A stretch of 31,341 bases of DNA from Euprymna scolopes (GCA_024364805.1 CM044489.1:47821247-47852587); one strand, 5' to 3'; counted from the first letter of the stretch, positions 19,010 to 29,369 are shown. Notes: generated by a model not told the origin, from the sequence alone. Made by a program: numbers and translations.

Positions 19010-19540
19010 TACAGTCAGGGAAGCAGATAGCAGGAAGGGAATTTTAAAGTTTAGCTGTTCTAGGAAAGAAGCTATCAGAGTAGAAAGCTTTCTGATATTT
19101 AGGGACCTCAACAGTGAAGGGGTGTGATTTTGCTGCTAAGCGGGTTTGTCGGGGATATGTACATCGAGGGGGGCACAGGTGTGATGAGTTCATCAGAGCA
19201 CATTCCATTAAAATACTTGTAAAACAGGCACAGGGATGCAAAGCTGTGGCGATAGGAAAGAGGTTGGAGTTTAGCTGACAAAGTTGGACCTTAGCAAAGA
19301 GAAAGAGGCTAGTGGTAGATGCACCAGCCCATATGTGGCAACAATACTCCATGCATTGGCGAATGGTTGCCTTTTAGAGGTACAGGGTACTCTCGGGTGT
19401 GAGTAGTTTTCTAGCACGATAGAGGAACCTCATCTTCTTTGCAGCAGCCTTCGTAATGTCCTTAATGTATTTGTTCCAGTTCATATTTTCTGCGAACGTT
19501 AAGCCGCGGAGTTTGAAGAAAATTCTCGGGCAGGGAGTTA
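19010..19540 (-). mobile_element. LINE-A copy 3: RT thumb and C-terminal region
   Basis: On the minus strand, from about 19530, the sequence reads LRGLTFAENMNWNKYIKDIT, then AAAKKMRFLYRARKLLTPES and MEYCCHIWAGAS. It continues to the HPFTVEVPKYQKAFYSDSFF and PRTAKL end. This is the conserved stretch after the RT catalytic domain in CR1/Jockey-type LINEs. A 102-codon frame (19044-19352) remains open, and at least one stop (after STLYL) lies upstream. The copy lacks the 3' UTR motif of copies 1, 2 and 4. It stops near 19010, at the point where copy 1 continues through FPADYN, so it is truncated at both ends. Confidence 0.8.
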
Positions 19541-19820
19541 TTTGTCATGAATATCAGTGGTTGGAGAGGCTTCTTGTAATTCTTGATAATGATGTTAGAA
19601 AGAATATGAACAAAACGTGATGTAGATTATGATGATGCTGTTCTGTTTTAGAGGATAGTTATGGAACTACTATAATAGATGATGATGATGATGATGATGA
19701 TGATGACGGCAGGGTGGGATGCTGGTATTTATTGTAGAGGGTAAAATCAATGCTTCCTATTATAGAAAGGAACAGAATTGCTGATGTTTTGTTGCTGTTT
19801 GTTGAGCATCATTCAAGTTG
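19541..19820. other. Spacer with GAT microsatellite
   Basis: Nothing coding is seen. A (GAT)n tract lies at 19678-19706. Confidence 0.6.
19678..19706. repeat. (GAT)n microsatellite
   Basis: About ten uninterrupted GAT triplets. Confidence 0.93.
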
Positions 19821-19822
19821 AT

Positions 19823-19985
19823 TTTTGTTGGCATTCGTTTCCGCGATTAAGAATTCTTTCTAGAAGGATATCCGATACTTTTGGAAGGAACCATAACTGA
19901 AAGTGTTTCTGTGAAACGAACTGTATTCGAACTTGTTACACCCAGGTTCTTAGTCTGTATAATAAACCACTTAGCCACCATCACT
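19823..19985 (-). mobile_element. SINE-1 copy B, tRNA-derived
   Basis: The minus-strand head begins near 19985 (ggtggctaagtggttta A-box region). The B-box-like sequence is agttcgaatac, and the tail has ttctagaaagaattcttaat and gaatgccaacaa. It matches copies A and C over head and tail. It lies directly next to copy C in the same orientation. Confidence 0.72.
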
Positions 19986-20020
19986 TCCTTGCTGCAATTT
20001 ATTTCATATGATTTAAATGA

Positions 20021-20212
20021 TTCTATTGCTGGCATTTGTTTTCTCGGTGTCTTTCTAGTTGTAATTCTTTCTAGAAAAATATCAGTTACATGAGGTACTA
20101 CGTGAAGATTGATAATATGCCTAAGTGGGTGTATTTCTGTGGAACGAACTAGATTCGAATTTAGCATACCCAGATTTTTCAGTCCGTGTTGTTAACTACT
20201 TAGTTACGTCTT
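20021..20212 (-). mobile_element. SINE-1 copy C, tRNA-derived
   Basis: The minus-strand head is worn (aattcgaatctagttc as B box; the A-box region near 20188-20205 reads taactaagtagttaac). The tail is the best preserved of the three, with tctagaaagaattacaacta followed by gaaagacaccgagaaaac and aaatgccagcaatagaa. About 35 bases separate it from copy B. Confidence 0.7.
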
Positions 20213-20490
20213 TATTGTTGATGAGCGAATTAACGAAAACGCAGGATTTTCTTGGAAAATACAGTTAAAGGTTAATAGCTTTTCATTTAAAATATTTATT
20301 TAATTCAGATTCATCAGTTATTTATTATTGGTTTTTAACACCAAAATCTATTTCGATTCAATTTCTTTTAAAATAGATTTTATCTGTCCCTGAACATCTT
20401 TCAGGTGGACGCCATCAGTGAAACATATCCACAGACAAACAAACTCCCCTTTCTTAATAAATCTTGTGATATCGCTAACTACTCTCATAT
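20213..20490. other. AT-rich spacer
   Basis: No gene recognised. A small plus-strand frame from 20405 runs into the direct repeat and has no domain. Confidence 0.5.
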
Positions 20491-20748
20491 ATGTTTTATT
20501 TTTTGTAATTTATTAATGTACTTTCCTCGTGTTATTATTCAGATGCTTGGATGTTGGGTATTGCAAAGTGGAGAAAATCTCTTTAAATCGAACTTTTTCA
20601 TAAGCGCATCGTCTCTCTAGTATAAGATTTGACCAAACAAGCTTTTAGAAGAATCTTTTCAAAAAATTAAAAATTTTGAATTATTTTAAAAAAATAAAAT
20701 ATCTCATTTTTGATAACATACTTCGCGGTTTCAAAATCCACTTTGTCT
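20491..20748 (+). repeat. 258-bp direct repeat, copy 1
   Basis: It matches 21427-21684 without gaps over 258 bp, with seven substitutions (97.3% identity by my count). All seven fall between 20524 and 20595, and the last 153 bp are identical. No coding frame is shared with known families. It could be one flank of an LTR-like element or part of a 936-bp tandem duplication. Confidence 0.93.
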
Positions 20749-21426
20749 TTCAAACTCTTATATTTTGATTGTAATCGAAATCCGTGAAATCGCCTGGGAG
20801 GAGGCTCCACATGCCTCCATGCAGTAACTTAGTCCAAAATATGTTATTTTACATTGCACTCTCGAGAACCTACTGTGTCTTTTATAACATTATTTTATAT
20901 AATACAAACTTCTTTCCAGTTAACGAAAAAAAACATTAAGAAATTTACGTGTGGAGTTTGAACCTACAGATCACGTCATGCAAAAAAAAAAACGCTATCA
21001 ACTTACCCGCAGTAGAAATTTCACGGCCCGTTGTTCTATCATTGTTACTAAGCGACGACATGGAAAAATGGTTTTACCAATGATAGATAAATTAAAATAA
21101 CGGTTTCGATTATCGATAATTATTGGGGGTATTCTGAGACAAAACTTAACTAAGATCACTCCCAGACTTATACACTAAATTTCTGTAAATTTTAAAGAAT
21201 ATCTGTTCAGCCGTTTCAGAGTCTATAAGGAGCGAACTCATACAGACAAAGTTGCATTTATGTAATTGTAGAGATATAGAAAGTGTAAATAAACAGGCAA
21301 GGTGCCATTTGAAATCAAGTTTTATATGCAAATATTTTTATTAAAAATCATTAGATTCTTCTTTTTTTTTAACTTGACTTTTTTTTATTATAATTTTGGA
21401 TAGTAAAACATTCATCGTCAGAGAAA
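20749..21426. other. Sequence between the 258-bp repeats
   Basis: 678 bp of mostly AT-rich DNA, including a less AT-rich patch near 20790-20840 and a Helitron-like piece near 21150-21285. There is no primer-binding site, polypurine tract or retroelement coding region. This argues against a standard LTR element. Confidence 0.5.
21150..21285 (-). mobile_element. Possible Helitron-like 5' end fragment
   Basis: On the minus strand this reads tctctacaattacataaatg, then a block with cttatagactctgaaacggc and tgaacagat. Phrases of this kind (a TC-start followed by 'cttatagactc..aaacggctgaac') are common near the 5' ends of short non-autonomous Helitrons in invertebrates. No matching CTAG 3' end was found towards lower coordinates. 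The identification rests on remembered sequence style. Confidence 0.35.
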
Positions 21427-21684
21427 ATGTTTTATTTTTTGTAATTTATTAATGTACTTGGCTCGTGTTATTATTCAGATGCTTGGATGTTGGGCATTGT
21501 TAAGTGGAGAAAATCTATTTAAATCGAACTCTTTCATAAGCGCATCGTCTCTCTAGTATAAGATTTGACCAAACAAGCTTTTAGAAGAATCTTTTCAAAA
21601 AATTAAAAATTTTGAATTATTTTAAAAAAATAAAATATCTCATTTTTGATAACATACTTCGCGGTTTCAAAATCCACTTTGTCT
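21427..21684 (+). repeat. 258-bp direct repeat, copy 2
   Basis: Second copy of 20491-20748, offset by 936 bp in the same orientation. See copy 1 for the distribution of differences. The flanks of the two copies do not match. Confidence 0.93.
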
Positions 21685-22579
21685 GTGTATTCAAAAATTT
21701 TAAATTTCTTAAAGATGCTTCTACGAGATTTTTTATCAAATCTCATATGTCAACATATGTACAATTGTTAAATAATTTGATATTGTATTTTCACATAGAT
21801 GATAGTAGTGTCCAGCACTGTTCAAGATGATAGTAGTATCAAGCACTGAAAAGAAGTATTTTTTCTTTGCTTACTTTAATATCGTTTTCTATCAATTTAT
21901 TGTTATTTGTTAAAAACTTATTTAAAGACATGTAAAATGATTTTATTTTTTAAATGCGTCCCTGTATCTTTATAAGAGCCTTAGTCTGTCCGTCTCGAAA
22001 TAACATTTTCATCACTAAACACGTAAAATGAATAGACTATCTTCAGAATGAATCTGTTCTTGTTTTATGTCATGTTAGTAAGTAGACACGATTTTGCTTG
22101 GGATTAAATGAGGATCACTGCTATGTACTTTTTGACTATCAGTGAAATTTTTCGCTAGTAGGTTGTCAAGTGGATAACAATACGGATTGATGTCCTGGGT
22201 GTTCCAAGTCTGGATGTAATTCGCTCTACAGAATCACTTTCATTTAGGATGTTGGCAACCTTCACGTGGTCCCTCCCGTATATACCGGATCTCTTTCTCG
22301 AAAGTATTCTGATGAGACAATATCTGCGAAACCAATGTCAACAATAGAATCTTCGGATTGATACAATATGATGCTTAATAGCACCACATTACTCTATTTT
22401 GACAACTACTTTCCTGTAAAGGTGGGTAATATGGGCTATATTTAGTTCAATTTAGTTTTATGCAAAGGAGATTTTAAAAAGGGGAGTGGAATCCTTTTTT
22501 AAAAATTCAGATATATCCAAATTTTGTGAAATTTTAATATGTATAAAACATCAATTAACATTCTCAAAAATATCGAAAA
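21685..22579. other. AT-rich stretch, no gene seen
   Basis: No recognised domain or RNA gene. A small local repeat (gatgatagtagt...cagcact, then gatgatagtagtatcaagca) lies near 21799-21850. Confidence 0.55.
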
Positions 22580-22903
22580 CTAGCAGGTCGTCCGGCATTG
22601 TCCAGTCATAAAAATCCACATAAATATTATATTTTAATTCATACAGAAACTGAGACATGTGAATGATTCACGCATGCGCATTAATGAAACAGTTTACAAA
22701 CAGATAAAAATCCGATGACATCCAAGTACCAATTTTTCAATTTTTACCCCTTAGCAACCCTTTTTTCCAAATGAAAACCGATTAAAAAGTTTTCTGTCTG
22801 AATACCCTTTATACCAAATTTCAAGTATGTAGATCAAAAATTTGTTTAGTATAGAAGTTGAGAATTGTTCTCACACACACGCATACATTCTCAATTTTAT
22901 AGA
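22580..22903 (-). mobile_element. Short non-autonomous Helitron-like element
   Basis: On the minus strand the element starts TCTATAAAATTGAG at 22903, preceded by A. It ends ...cggacgacctgCTAG at 22580, followed by T. Helitrons insert between A and T, begin with TC and end with CTRR, so both termini fit. A GC-richer potential hairpin (ctggacaatgccgg) lies just inside the 3' end, as expected. At 324 bp it has no coding capacity (no Rep/helicase). The last 65 bases or so resemble the plus-strand end at 26133. Confidence 0.65.
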
Positions 22904-23316
22904 TATTGACATTTTAAAAGGTTTGGGGTGCTATTATAGACACACTTTTCTATTTCACTGAAATATTTCAGATTTACATTAAATATAAAATATATGTCAC
23001 GGTAACATATATTGGGTTGGTTTCTAACAATATTTTGTATATTTTTTTAGTTTTGAATCAATTTCTAAACTTCACATGTTTAGGGATCACCTAGCCGCCA
23101 TTTTTCTTATTCACATCTATCCATAGACATTGTATGTTTTTCGAACTGATTAAACGTTTTAAAGGGAGTAAAAATACTAAACACTTTCCAAATAGGTAGA
23201 AGAGTAACTTATCTTGCCTTTGATAATATTTATTTGTTATATATTTGTTTTTTGACAACTTTTTCGTGCCTCTGTGGATTGTAAAACAACCCCGAGAATT
23301 TACTATATTGTAAGCA

Positions 23317-23339
23317 TTTTTTTTTTTTTTTTTTTTTTT
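23317..23339. repeat. Poly(T) tract, 23 bases
   Basis: Homopolymer followed by gaaaaccataa. On the minus strand it could be the A-tail of a retroposed sequence ending ttatggttttc. Confidence 0.85.
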
Positions 23340-24032
23340 GAAAACCATAAAGATAGATAAAATCGTGCACTGGGAGTTTTATAAACGCGCTTCAGAGAAT
23401 GTGTTACAATTTAGCAATTTTATTTCTTAGTGTTTTGTTGGATTTAATCACAAATCTTCATGTTACTGTAAAAAATACGAAGGCATTTATCATATTTCAA
23501 TCACATGTGTAACTATGACGTATCTGTGGTTCTGCAAAGGTGCAAGGGGAATAACTCTGATACGACTATACTGCCTCGCATGTTGCTGTAATGGCGATGT
23601 TCGTATGTTGATCTTTTCATATATTACGTACGGGCAAAAACTGGTAGAATAAGATGCAAGCTGATTTGTCATAATTTCTTTGTAGGTTTGCAATTACTTT
23701 TTGATTGTACTTGAAATATTAAAGACTAAAGTTTATTTCAAAAGGGAAAAAATACAACGTGTACAATATTTTCACGGCGAGCTAATTCAACTAAATTTTG
23801 AAGTTAAATAAATTCATTGTAAAAATCCTTTCAAAGATAAATATTAGTTTTCTGTGTCTATTTAAAGATAATTAGTAAAGTCCTAAGATATTGAATTAAA
23901 TAAAAAAGGCACTTTGTTTGCATAAAAAATAGTTTAATTAGCTCCCAAAAGCAAGAGATTCTCGCTTCGACCAACCGAAAAAAAAAACAAAAAAAAACGT
24001 CCTCGTCACTTGGATTATACGGAAGTCCAAAA

Positions 24033-24060
24033 TTTCAGACAGTCGAAAGGCTGTCTGAAA
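24033..24060. repeat. Perfect 10-bp hairpin
   Basis: tttcagacag (24033-24042) and ctgtctgaaa (24051-24060) are perfect complements with an 8-base loop. No T-run or gene context gives it a role. Confidence 0.85.
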
Positions 24061-24615
24061 AATGACGTCAGATGCTGTTTTTCTTTTTTTTCTTCTTTTT
24101 TTTTTCTTCCAGATGTGCGTCCGTACATTCCTATCGTGAACGTTTGTCTAATTTTTACCCTTGTCTAATTTAATTATTTTTCTATGTTTCTGCTATTAAA
24201 TTAAAAAAAAAAGTTTTATTTTTCAAGATGAGATAAAAATTATGTTACGCCGAAAGTTTCACATGGATACAAGCAAGGAAAATACTAGAATCGTGCATAT
24301 AAAAATTATGCGAAACCTGTAATAAAAAAAAAGAAATATTTTTTGCAATTATAATTTTTTACGTGAAAATATTGAATAAACAATGCTACTTCAATGCTAA
24401 TATCGATAGTTCGACAAATTATTATTTTTTTATTTTATTTTATTTTTTCTGTATTTATTTATTTTATTTTTATTATTTTTTTTTTTTTTTCGAGTAATAT
24501 CGAATTTATTAATATGGACTTTAGGGGCTTTTTTTGTAATATTCCTGTAAAAAAAATTTTATTCTTACAATTTACGATGCTTTATTTTCATAAAAAATCA
24601 AAAATAAATTCATTC

Positions 24616-24616
<1 letters not shown>

Positions 24617-24644
<28 letters not shown>
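24617..24644. repeat. Poly(T) tract, 28 bases
   Basis: Homopolymer followed by actact and the same gaaaaccataa phrase that follows the tract at 23317-23339. Confidence 0.85.
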
Positions 24645-24647
<3 letters not shown>

Positions 24648-24885
24648 ACTGAAAACCATAACTTTAGTAAAGGTATTTTTTTGTTTAAACAAAATAATAG
24701 ATTTTCACCAAGATTCAAATAAAAATAATGGGTTCATTATATTCCGTGATTATTATTTGATAAATACTGAAAATGTCATTAAAATTGGTTAATTTCCGGA
24801 TTTTTGATGAATTTTTAAGAAAAGGAAGGGGTCAAAATGTTTATACGTTTTGAGCATCGGCATTCATTTTGCACGTACCTAATAT

Positions 24886-25220
24886 ATAATTTTAATAGGT
24901 CATCACTTATCAAGGCCCAAAGGCCGCCAGAGGAAAAGGGTTAATAAGTGGTCGGTGAGACAACACTATGATATTTTGTATAGGTGAAATGTGGCTAGGG
25001 CTTAATGATTTTTAAATTAATTCAACCCTAACCAAATTTCGCCAATTTATTGAAGAAGCCGGCTCTACAAGAACTTATTTATATTAGTCTTAAAACCGAC
25101 CATCTTATAGTCAGCTGGGAAGCAGTCACTTGGTATTGTTTCACATACGGGCAGTTCTAGGGAAAAAAAACTTTGATCGCAAACTTTTCGTTTAGTTTTA
25201 GGTTCAGATAGAGTAATTAA
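24886..25220 (-). mobile_element. LINE-A copy 4: C-terminal codons and 3' UTR
   Basis: The plus strand has cacttatcaaggcccaaagg and ccgccagagg near 24905-24934, the LINE-A UTR motif. Further right (about 25070-25200) it matches the terminal coding region of copies 1 and 2, with cttatagtcagctgggaagc and gggcagttctaggg. The coding part is heavily decayed. The A-rich tail seen in copies 1 and 2 is not evident, so this copy may be trimmed at its 3' end. Confidence 0.65.
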
Positions 25221-25569
25221 AAGTGACAGTGGTTGTGGCTGGACCAGTATCTTAGTCGATTAAACTTTAATCATCGGGGATACACGATAATATTATCTTC
25301 TATATCAAGTTGTTTTTGTGATTCATTAAAAGCCTCCGTTTTTCTATTTAAAATTAAAGGAACATCTTAAAATACTCAGTCATGGATGTGTGTATGACTA
25401 AATATAGCTTAAATAATGTGCATACTCTTTAAAAAAAACGAACTTTTTTAAACTAATTCATTTTTTTATTGGTTTTTATTGAATGATTGGTCTCATTTAA
25501 CTATTACGTTCAGTTCTATTTAGGCATATTTTTTACATTAGCATTATTTCATCGCATTTACGATGAAAA
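25221..25569. other. AT-rich stretch, no gene seen
   Basis: No domain, RNA gene or repeat terminus was recognised. Confidence 0.55.
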
Positions 25570-26133
25570 TGTTCTAGCACACACACACACACATATAAGT
25601 GACTTTGTTTCTATGTATGCGGATGGTTTTGTCTCTACCAGACTCCTCTTTTATTTTTTTAACTACAGACTTGAAACTTGATGTATAGAGAATTTGGACC
25701 CGTGGAACAAATTCGATTTGTGTTTTAGTCGGTAAAAATAATTACTAACGGGTCAAAATTGGAAAAAAAAAAAAAAACATGATCTTGGTAAGAGTTAATC
25801 GATTAAACTAAACATGCGCAAATATACAGCAGTTATAAGTTAAACAACGTTATGTTTTGCAATTTGTGTGTACGTATACAGCTTGAGGTTATACGGTTCA
25901 GGATAAGATGGGAGAGCTGTTTTGGTTTCGATTATAGCTGATGGTATCCAAGTCATTTTTTTTTCTTTTTTCTTTTTTTTTTACTTTGGAAATTACTGTT
26001 TTGGATACAATATAATAACCGATAGAGAATTTATATATGATATGTACGAAATCTGCATAAATTAAAATATATTATTTATATATAAAAAATCATAGCGTAT
26101 TTTACGACCGGGCAATGTCGGACGGCCTGCTAG
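25570..26133 (+). mobile_element. Helitron-like element with defined 3' end
   Basis: The 3' end is clear: accgggcaatgtcggacggc followed by ctgCTAG, ending at 26133 and followed by T. It resembles the minus-strand element at 22580-22903 over about the last 70 bases, including an aattaaaatata block. The 5' end is uncertain. A (CA)n tract at 25578-25592 followed by tataagtgactttgtttcta looks like the start region of such elements, so I place it near 25570. No Rep/helicase coding sequence is present. Confidence 0.5.
25578..25592. repeat. (CA)n microsatellite
   Basis: A short uninterrupted CA tract of about 15 bases. Confidence 0.85.
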
Positions 26134-26344
26134 TCCTGAATAAAAGATGTGTATACTTCTTTTTCTACCAGAAAGGACATTTCATCAGTTTTATTATACA
26201 AACAAATATTTCGCTGATATTTCATTTATAGTTTAGGGGTAATTTGAGTGACGATTATGATCGGTTGGTAGTGTTTTGTTACTTTTCTATTAATAACAAC
26301 AGGACAAGGATATATCATCGTTCAGACGAACATGGCCGACAGAC

Positions 26345-26436
26345 CAAGTCTCGTTTATTCACGTTTATTTCCGAGAGTTTACATTATAAAACATTGAACA
26401 AAGGGGGCAACTCCCACCGATCCAAGGGACATAACA
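26345..26436 (-). repeat. 3' LTR (shared part) of the Mag-like Gypsy fossil
   Basis: On the minus strand it begins tgttatgtcccttgg, immediately after the polypurine tract, and ends near cgagactt. It contains a possible polyadenylation signal (aataaa). It aligns with 30471-30563 over 92 bp. The true LTR could extend a little past the shared part, because no target-site duplication fixes its outer end. Confidence 0.8.
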
Positions 26437-26489
26437 TCTCCCTTTTTTTATTAAATAATGTTTGATGTCCTTCAGTATTCAAGCTATAT

Positions 26490-26491
<2 letters not shown>

Positions 26492-26571
<80 letters not shown>
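26492..26571. repeat. (TC)n then (AT)n microsatellite
   Basis: About 31 bases of TC followed by about 50 bases of AT, within the 3' untranslated part of the Gypsy fossil. Confidence 0.95.
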
Positions 26572-26575
<4 letters not shown>

Positions 26576-26599
26576 CTATTAAAAAAGTTCATTTATATA

Positions 26600-27350
26600 T
26601 ATATTATAGGTCTAACTTGATAGGTGGTCTTGACTGACGTCCAGATTTGGTTGTTGTATACTCTTGAGAGGTGAAGGTGGGACATGCTGTTCTGTTTCTT
26701 CCCTTGGTAGATGACAGTTTTCATGGGACTCCGATGTGCGAGCCTCGACTATTTCTGGTGGTTTGGGTACGATGTGTCGTCGATTGCGTCGGATTATTGT
26801 CCCTTCTTCTTTGGTCCGTAGAATATAGGAACGTGGTATATTTGCCGTTCCAACAACGATGCCTTCCTGGTTTGGAGGGTTGGAGCTCTGACCCATACTG
26901 GTGTGCCATTTTCGAGTGGCTGTAGCTCTTTAGCTTTATGTAATAGGCGGTGTGTGATTTGTTGTATAACACGATCAGCCGGTCACTGGTGTATGACTGA
27001 CAGACGTGTTATACTATATGTCTTAGAAGTGGTCTTGGGAAGACGTAAAGATGGCCAGTCATTAGGATCTCTGTATCAAGAAAAGCATACCTAACATGTT
27101 GGATGTGCTGTGTGGCTCCTTCTTCTCCCAGGAAACGCCTTGACCTCTTCACCCTGGTGGAATTCGGGTTGGAATTTTATTTCTTCTCAGGGCCGACTCA
27201 TTCTTCAATGAAGGCATTTATGGCAGACACAAAAAACGACACGCGACACAATTGTAATAGATTATGTATAGTGTTAACTATTTATTTTACAAAAAATATA
27301 TTGCAATACAATATACAAATTATAATTATTTTTTTTTACAATTAAACATA
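26600..27350 (-). pseudogene. Pol C-terminal and 3' non-coding part of the Mag-like fossil
   Basis: Near 26612-26900 the minus strand reads ANIPRSYILRTKEEGTIIRR followed by NRRHIVP, the usual end of a Gypsy pol protein (a basic NRRHL-type motif after integrase). The stretch to about 27350 includes further worn integrase-downstream sequence and AT-rich DNA. Confidence 0.65.
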
Positions 27351-27559
27351 GGCAATAGGCTTTTCAGAACTAACTAACCTACTCTAACTAGTATTGAGGG
27401 AGGAGTGCTCCCCCCCTCCATTTACGGAGAGACAGAAATATGTGTGCTCACTTCATGACAGTCCGAATAGAAAGTGAGAGATCTAGAGAGGGAATTATGG
27501 GAATGCATTTCTTTGTATCTCTACGCCCATGGTCAAATCACCACTCAGCCATGCTGTAG

Positions 27560-28145
27560 AGTGTGTTAGACCCCGTGGCACTGAGAAATAGTGCCACAGT
27601 TGTTGAGCCTTCTGGTATTTTCCCCCCTCTGTCTAAAACTCTCAAGATCGGGCCATCTGGGGTTTAGTAGATCCGAGTGGGTCGGAATGTTTGTCCAGAG
27701 GCGTCGGCCCATTAACAGTTTACTGGGGCTAAACCCACAGTTCATTGGTGTTGCTCTGTGTGCAAGCAAAGATAGATATAGGTCTTTTGCTTTCTTTAGA
27801 ACTCTTTTCATTGTTTTTACACGGGCTTCTGCATCTCCATTGCTTTGGGAATAGCGAGGGCTGTTTGTAACATGCTGAAATCCCCAGTCGTTTACGAACT
27901 TGGCAAAGTCTTTTGAAGTGTATTGGCTTCCTGGGTCTGTTCTTACGATGACAGGTACTCCATGTCTGGCAAAAATAGCTTTGTAGCTCTGTATTATTGC
28001 ACTGAAAGTCATTGATGTAAGCATGGCGATCTCTGCATATCGAGAGAAGTAGTCGACAACTATGACATAGCTGCTGCCTTTCAACTCAAACAGATCAGAA
28101 GCTAGAGTGTGCCATGGTCTTGTCGGAAGCTCAGTTGTCATGAGG
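27560..28145 (-). pseudogene. Integrase core of the Mag-like fossil
   Basis: This part shows the retroviral integrase catalytic fold by motif: WHTLASDLFELKGSSYVIVV (first acidic position in the DLF context), then RTDPGSQYTSKDFAKFV (second). SPRYSQSNGDAEARVKTMKR carries the third acidic site (NGDAE wording). Spacing is normal for the family. It belongs to a fossil element and has no function on its own. Confidence 0.9.
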
Positions 28146-28430
28146 GGTCAGGTGGTTGGTGTCTTAGCTCGGCGCATCTTGAGCAGTTTTCCACAGTCCT
28201 TTTGATTTGGTCAGACAGTCCTGGCCACTATATGGATTAGCGAGCTCTTTGACTGCACCTGGTAATTCCCTGATGACCAGAGTGGATTTTGGCGATGATA
28301 GTCGGTCTCAGTAGTGATGGGATTATGATCCGTGTGCCATACATCAGTAATCCATTCTCGCATATGATGCTGCCGCGGTAGGCCCAATAGATGCTGGGAC
28401 ATGATCCTTTGATGGCAGCCGTTTCTTACA
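28146..28430 (-). pseudogene. Integrase zinc-finger region of the Mag-like fossil
   Basis: This lies between RNase H and the integrase core. The minus strand carries GLPRQHHMREWI-type wording near 28370 and a HSGNYQVQ-like piece near 28265, consistent with a worn HHCC finger. Recognition depends mainly on position within the element. Confidence 0.5.
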
Positions 28431-29200
28431 TATTACAATATGTACTTGCTGATTTCATCAGTTTTAGTGGCTTCCTCCAACTCTTTCAGACGTTTTTCTG
28501 TGGCAGGTAAAGATTCCATCATGGTGTGGACGAACGCTGTTGCTAACTCTTCTAGGTCCTTATCTTGTTTGGTGGGTCCATTGCCGGATACCGCTCTTGA
28601 CAGAGCATCAGCTGTATATAGTTCCTTACCAGGGACATAGCGAATTGTGTATGCATACCTCATTAAACGTATTCGAAACCTCTGTATCCTTGCTGGAAGT
28701 TCACTGAGGTCCTTGGTACCTAGTAGTGGCACCAGTAGTTTGTGATCTGTCTCCACTGTGAAGTGTAGACCAACAAGATTGTCTGAAAAGCGTTCACAAA
28801 CCCATGTTATTGTTAGGGCCTCCTTTTCTATTTGAGCATAACGAGTTTCAGTTTCTGACATGGCTCGTGGAGCGTAGGTGATGGGGTGTAATTTTTTAGC
28901 CAAAAGGTGGTCGACAGTGGGGAGCATGTGGAGTTCACGTTTTACGCACTTATTGAGCTTATCCTAATCGTTCCGTTTGCTTTCGGTACTGCCACCATGG
29001 GGGAACACCATTCGGTGGGTGTGTCAATCTTGCTTATGACCCCCAGCTTTTCCATTTTCTGGAGCTCTGCCCGTGTTTTCTCCATCAAGGGTAGTGGTAC
29101 GCGTCGTGGTGTGGATACTGAGTATGGATTCGCATCCGGATGTAAGAGTATGGTACATTCTTCCTCAAATGTGCCTATGCCTGTGAATAGGTCTGGCATT
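28431..29200 (-). pseudogene. Reverse transcriptase and RNase H region of the Mag-like fossil
   Basis: The higher-coordinate part shows the start of a Gypsy reverse transcriptase: TPRRVPLPLMEKTRAELQKM, then EKLGVISKIDTPTEWCSPMV and AVPKANG. The lower-coordinate part shows RNase H: HPITYAPRAMSETETRYAQI, EKEALTITWVCERF, FTVETDHKLLVPLLG, and the downstream RIQRFRIRLMRYAYTIRYVP connection. Much of the RT catalytic middle is missing between them. Confidence 0.88.
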
Positions 29201-29369
29201 TTGGGGGGGTCGAATGGTCGTTTCTGGCTGCTGATGCAAGTTTGGGTTTACAGTTGCGATCTTAAGTGCTTCGATGGCTGGCCTTCCTCACAACGGCTCC
29301 TCGAGATTGAGGATAATAAATATCCGCTATTCTGTTGAAAGCTCTTCATGCGAAACAGTTGCAGTGACC

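Larger units (their letters stand above)
22904..24885. other. AT-rich, homopolymer-rich stretch, no gene seen
   Basis: Nearly 2 kb with long T runs (23317-23339 and 24617-24644), a ctgaaatatttcag palindrome at 22958-22971 and a small hairpin at 24033-24060. The reading frames here, including a 132-codon plus-strand frame (24394-24792), are products of T-rich composition (long Phe/Ile runs) and are not credible genes. Confidence 0.6.

Noticed and set aside
20491-21684. Complete LTR element bounded by the 258-bp repeats
   Set aside because: There is no primer-binding site, polypurine tract, coding region or target-site duplication. A local duplication is at least as likely.
24033-24060. Bacterial-type terminator or regulatory RNA hairpin
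   Set aside because: The stem is perfect but short and has no associated gene. In a eukaryotic AT-rich region it is probably incidental.
24394-24792. 132-codon plus-strand open frame
   Set aside because: It consists of Phe/Ile/Leu runs produced by T-rich sequence, including two long homopolymers. It shows no domain and no credible codon use.
28907-29338. 143-codon plus-strand frame
   Set aside because: It is antisense to the reverse transcriptase region of the Mag-like Gypsy fossil.
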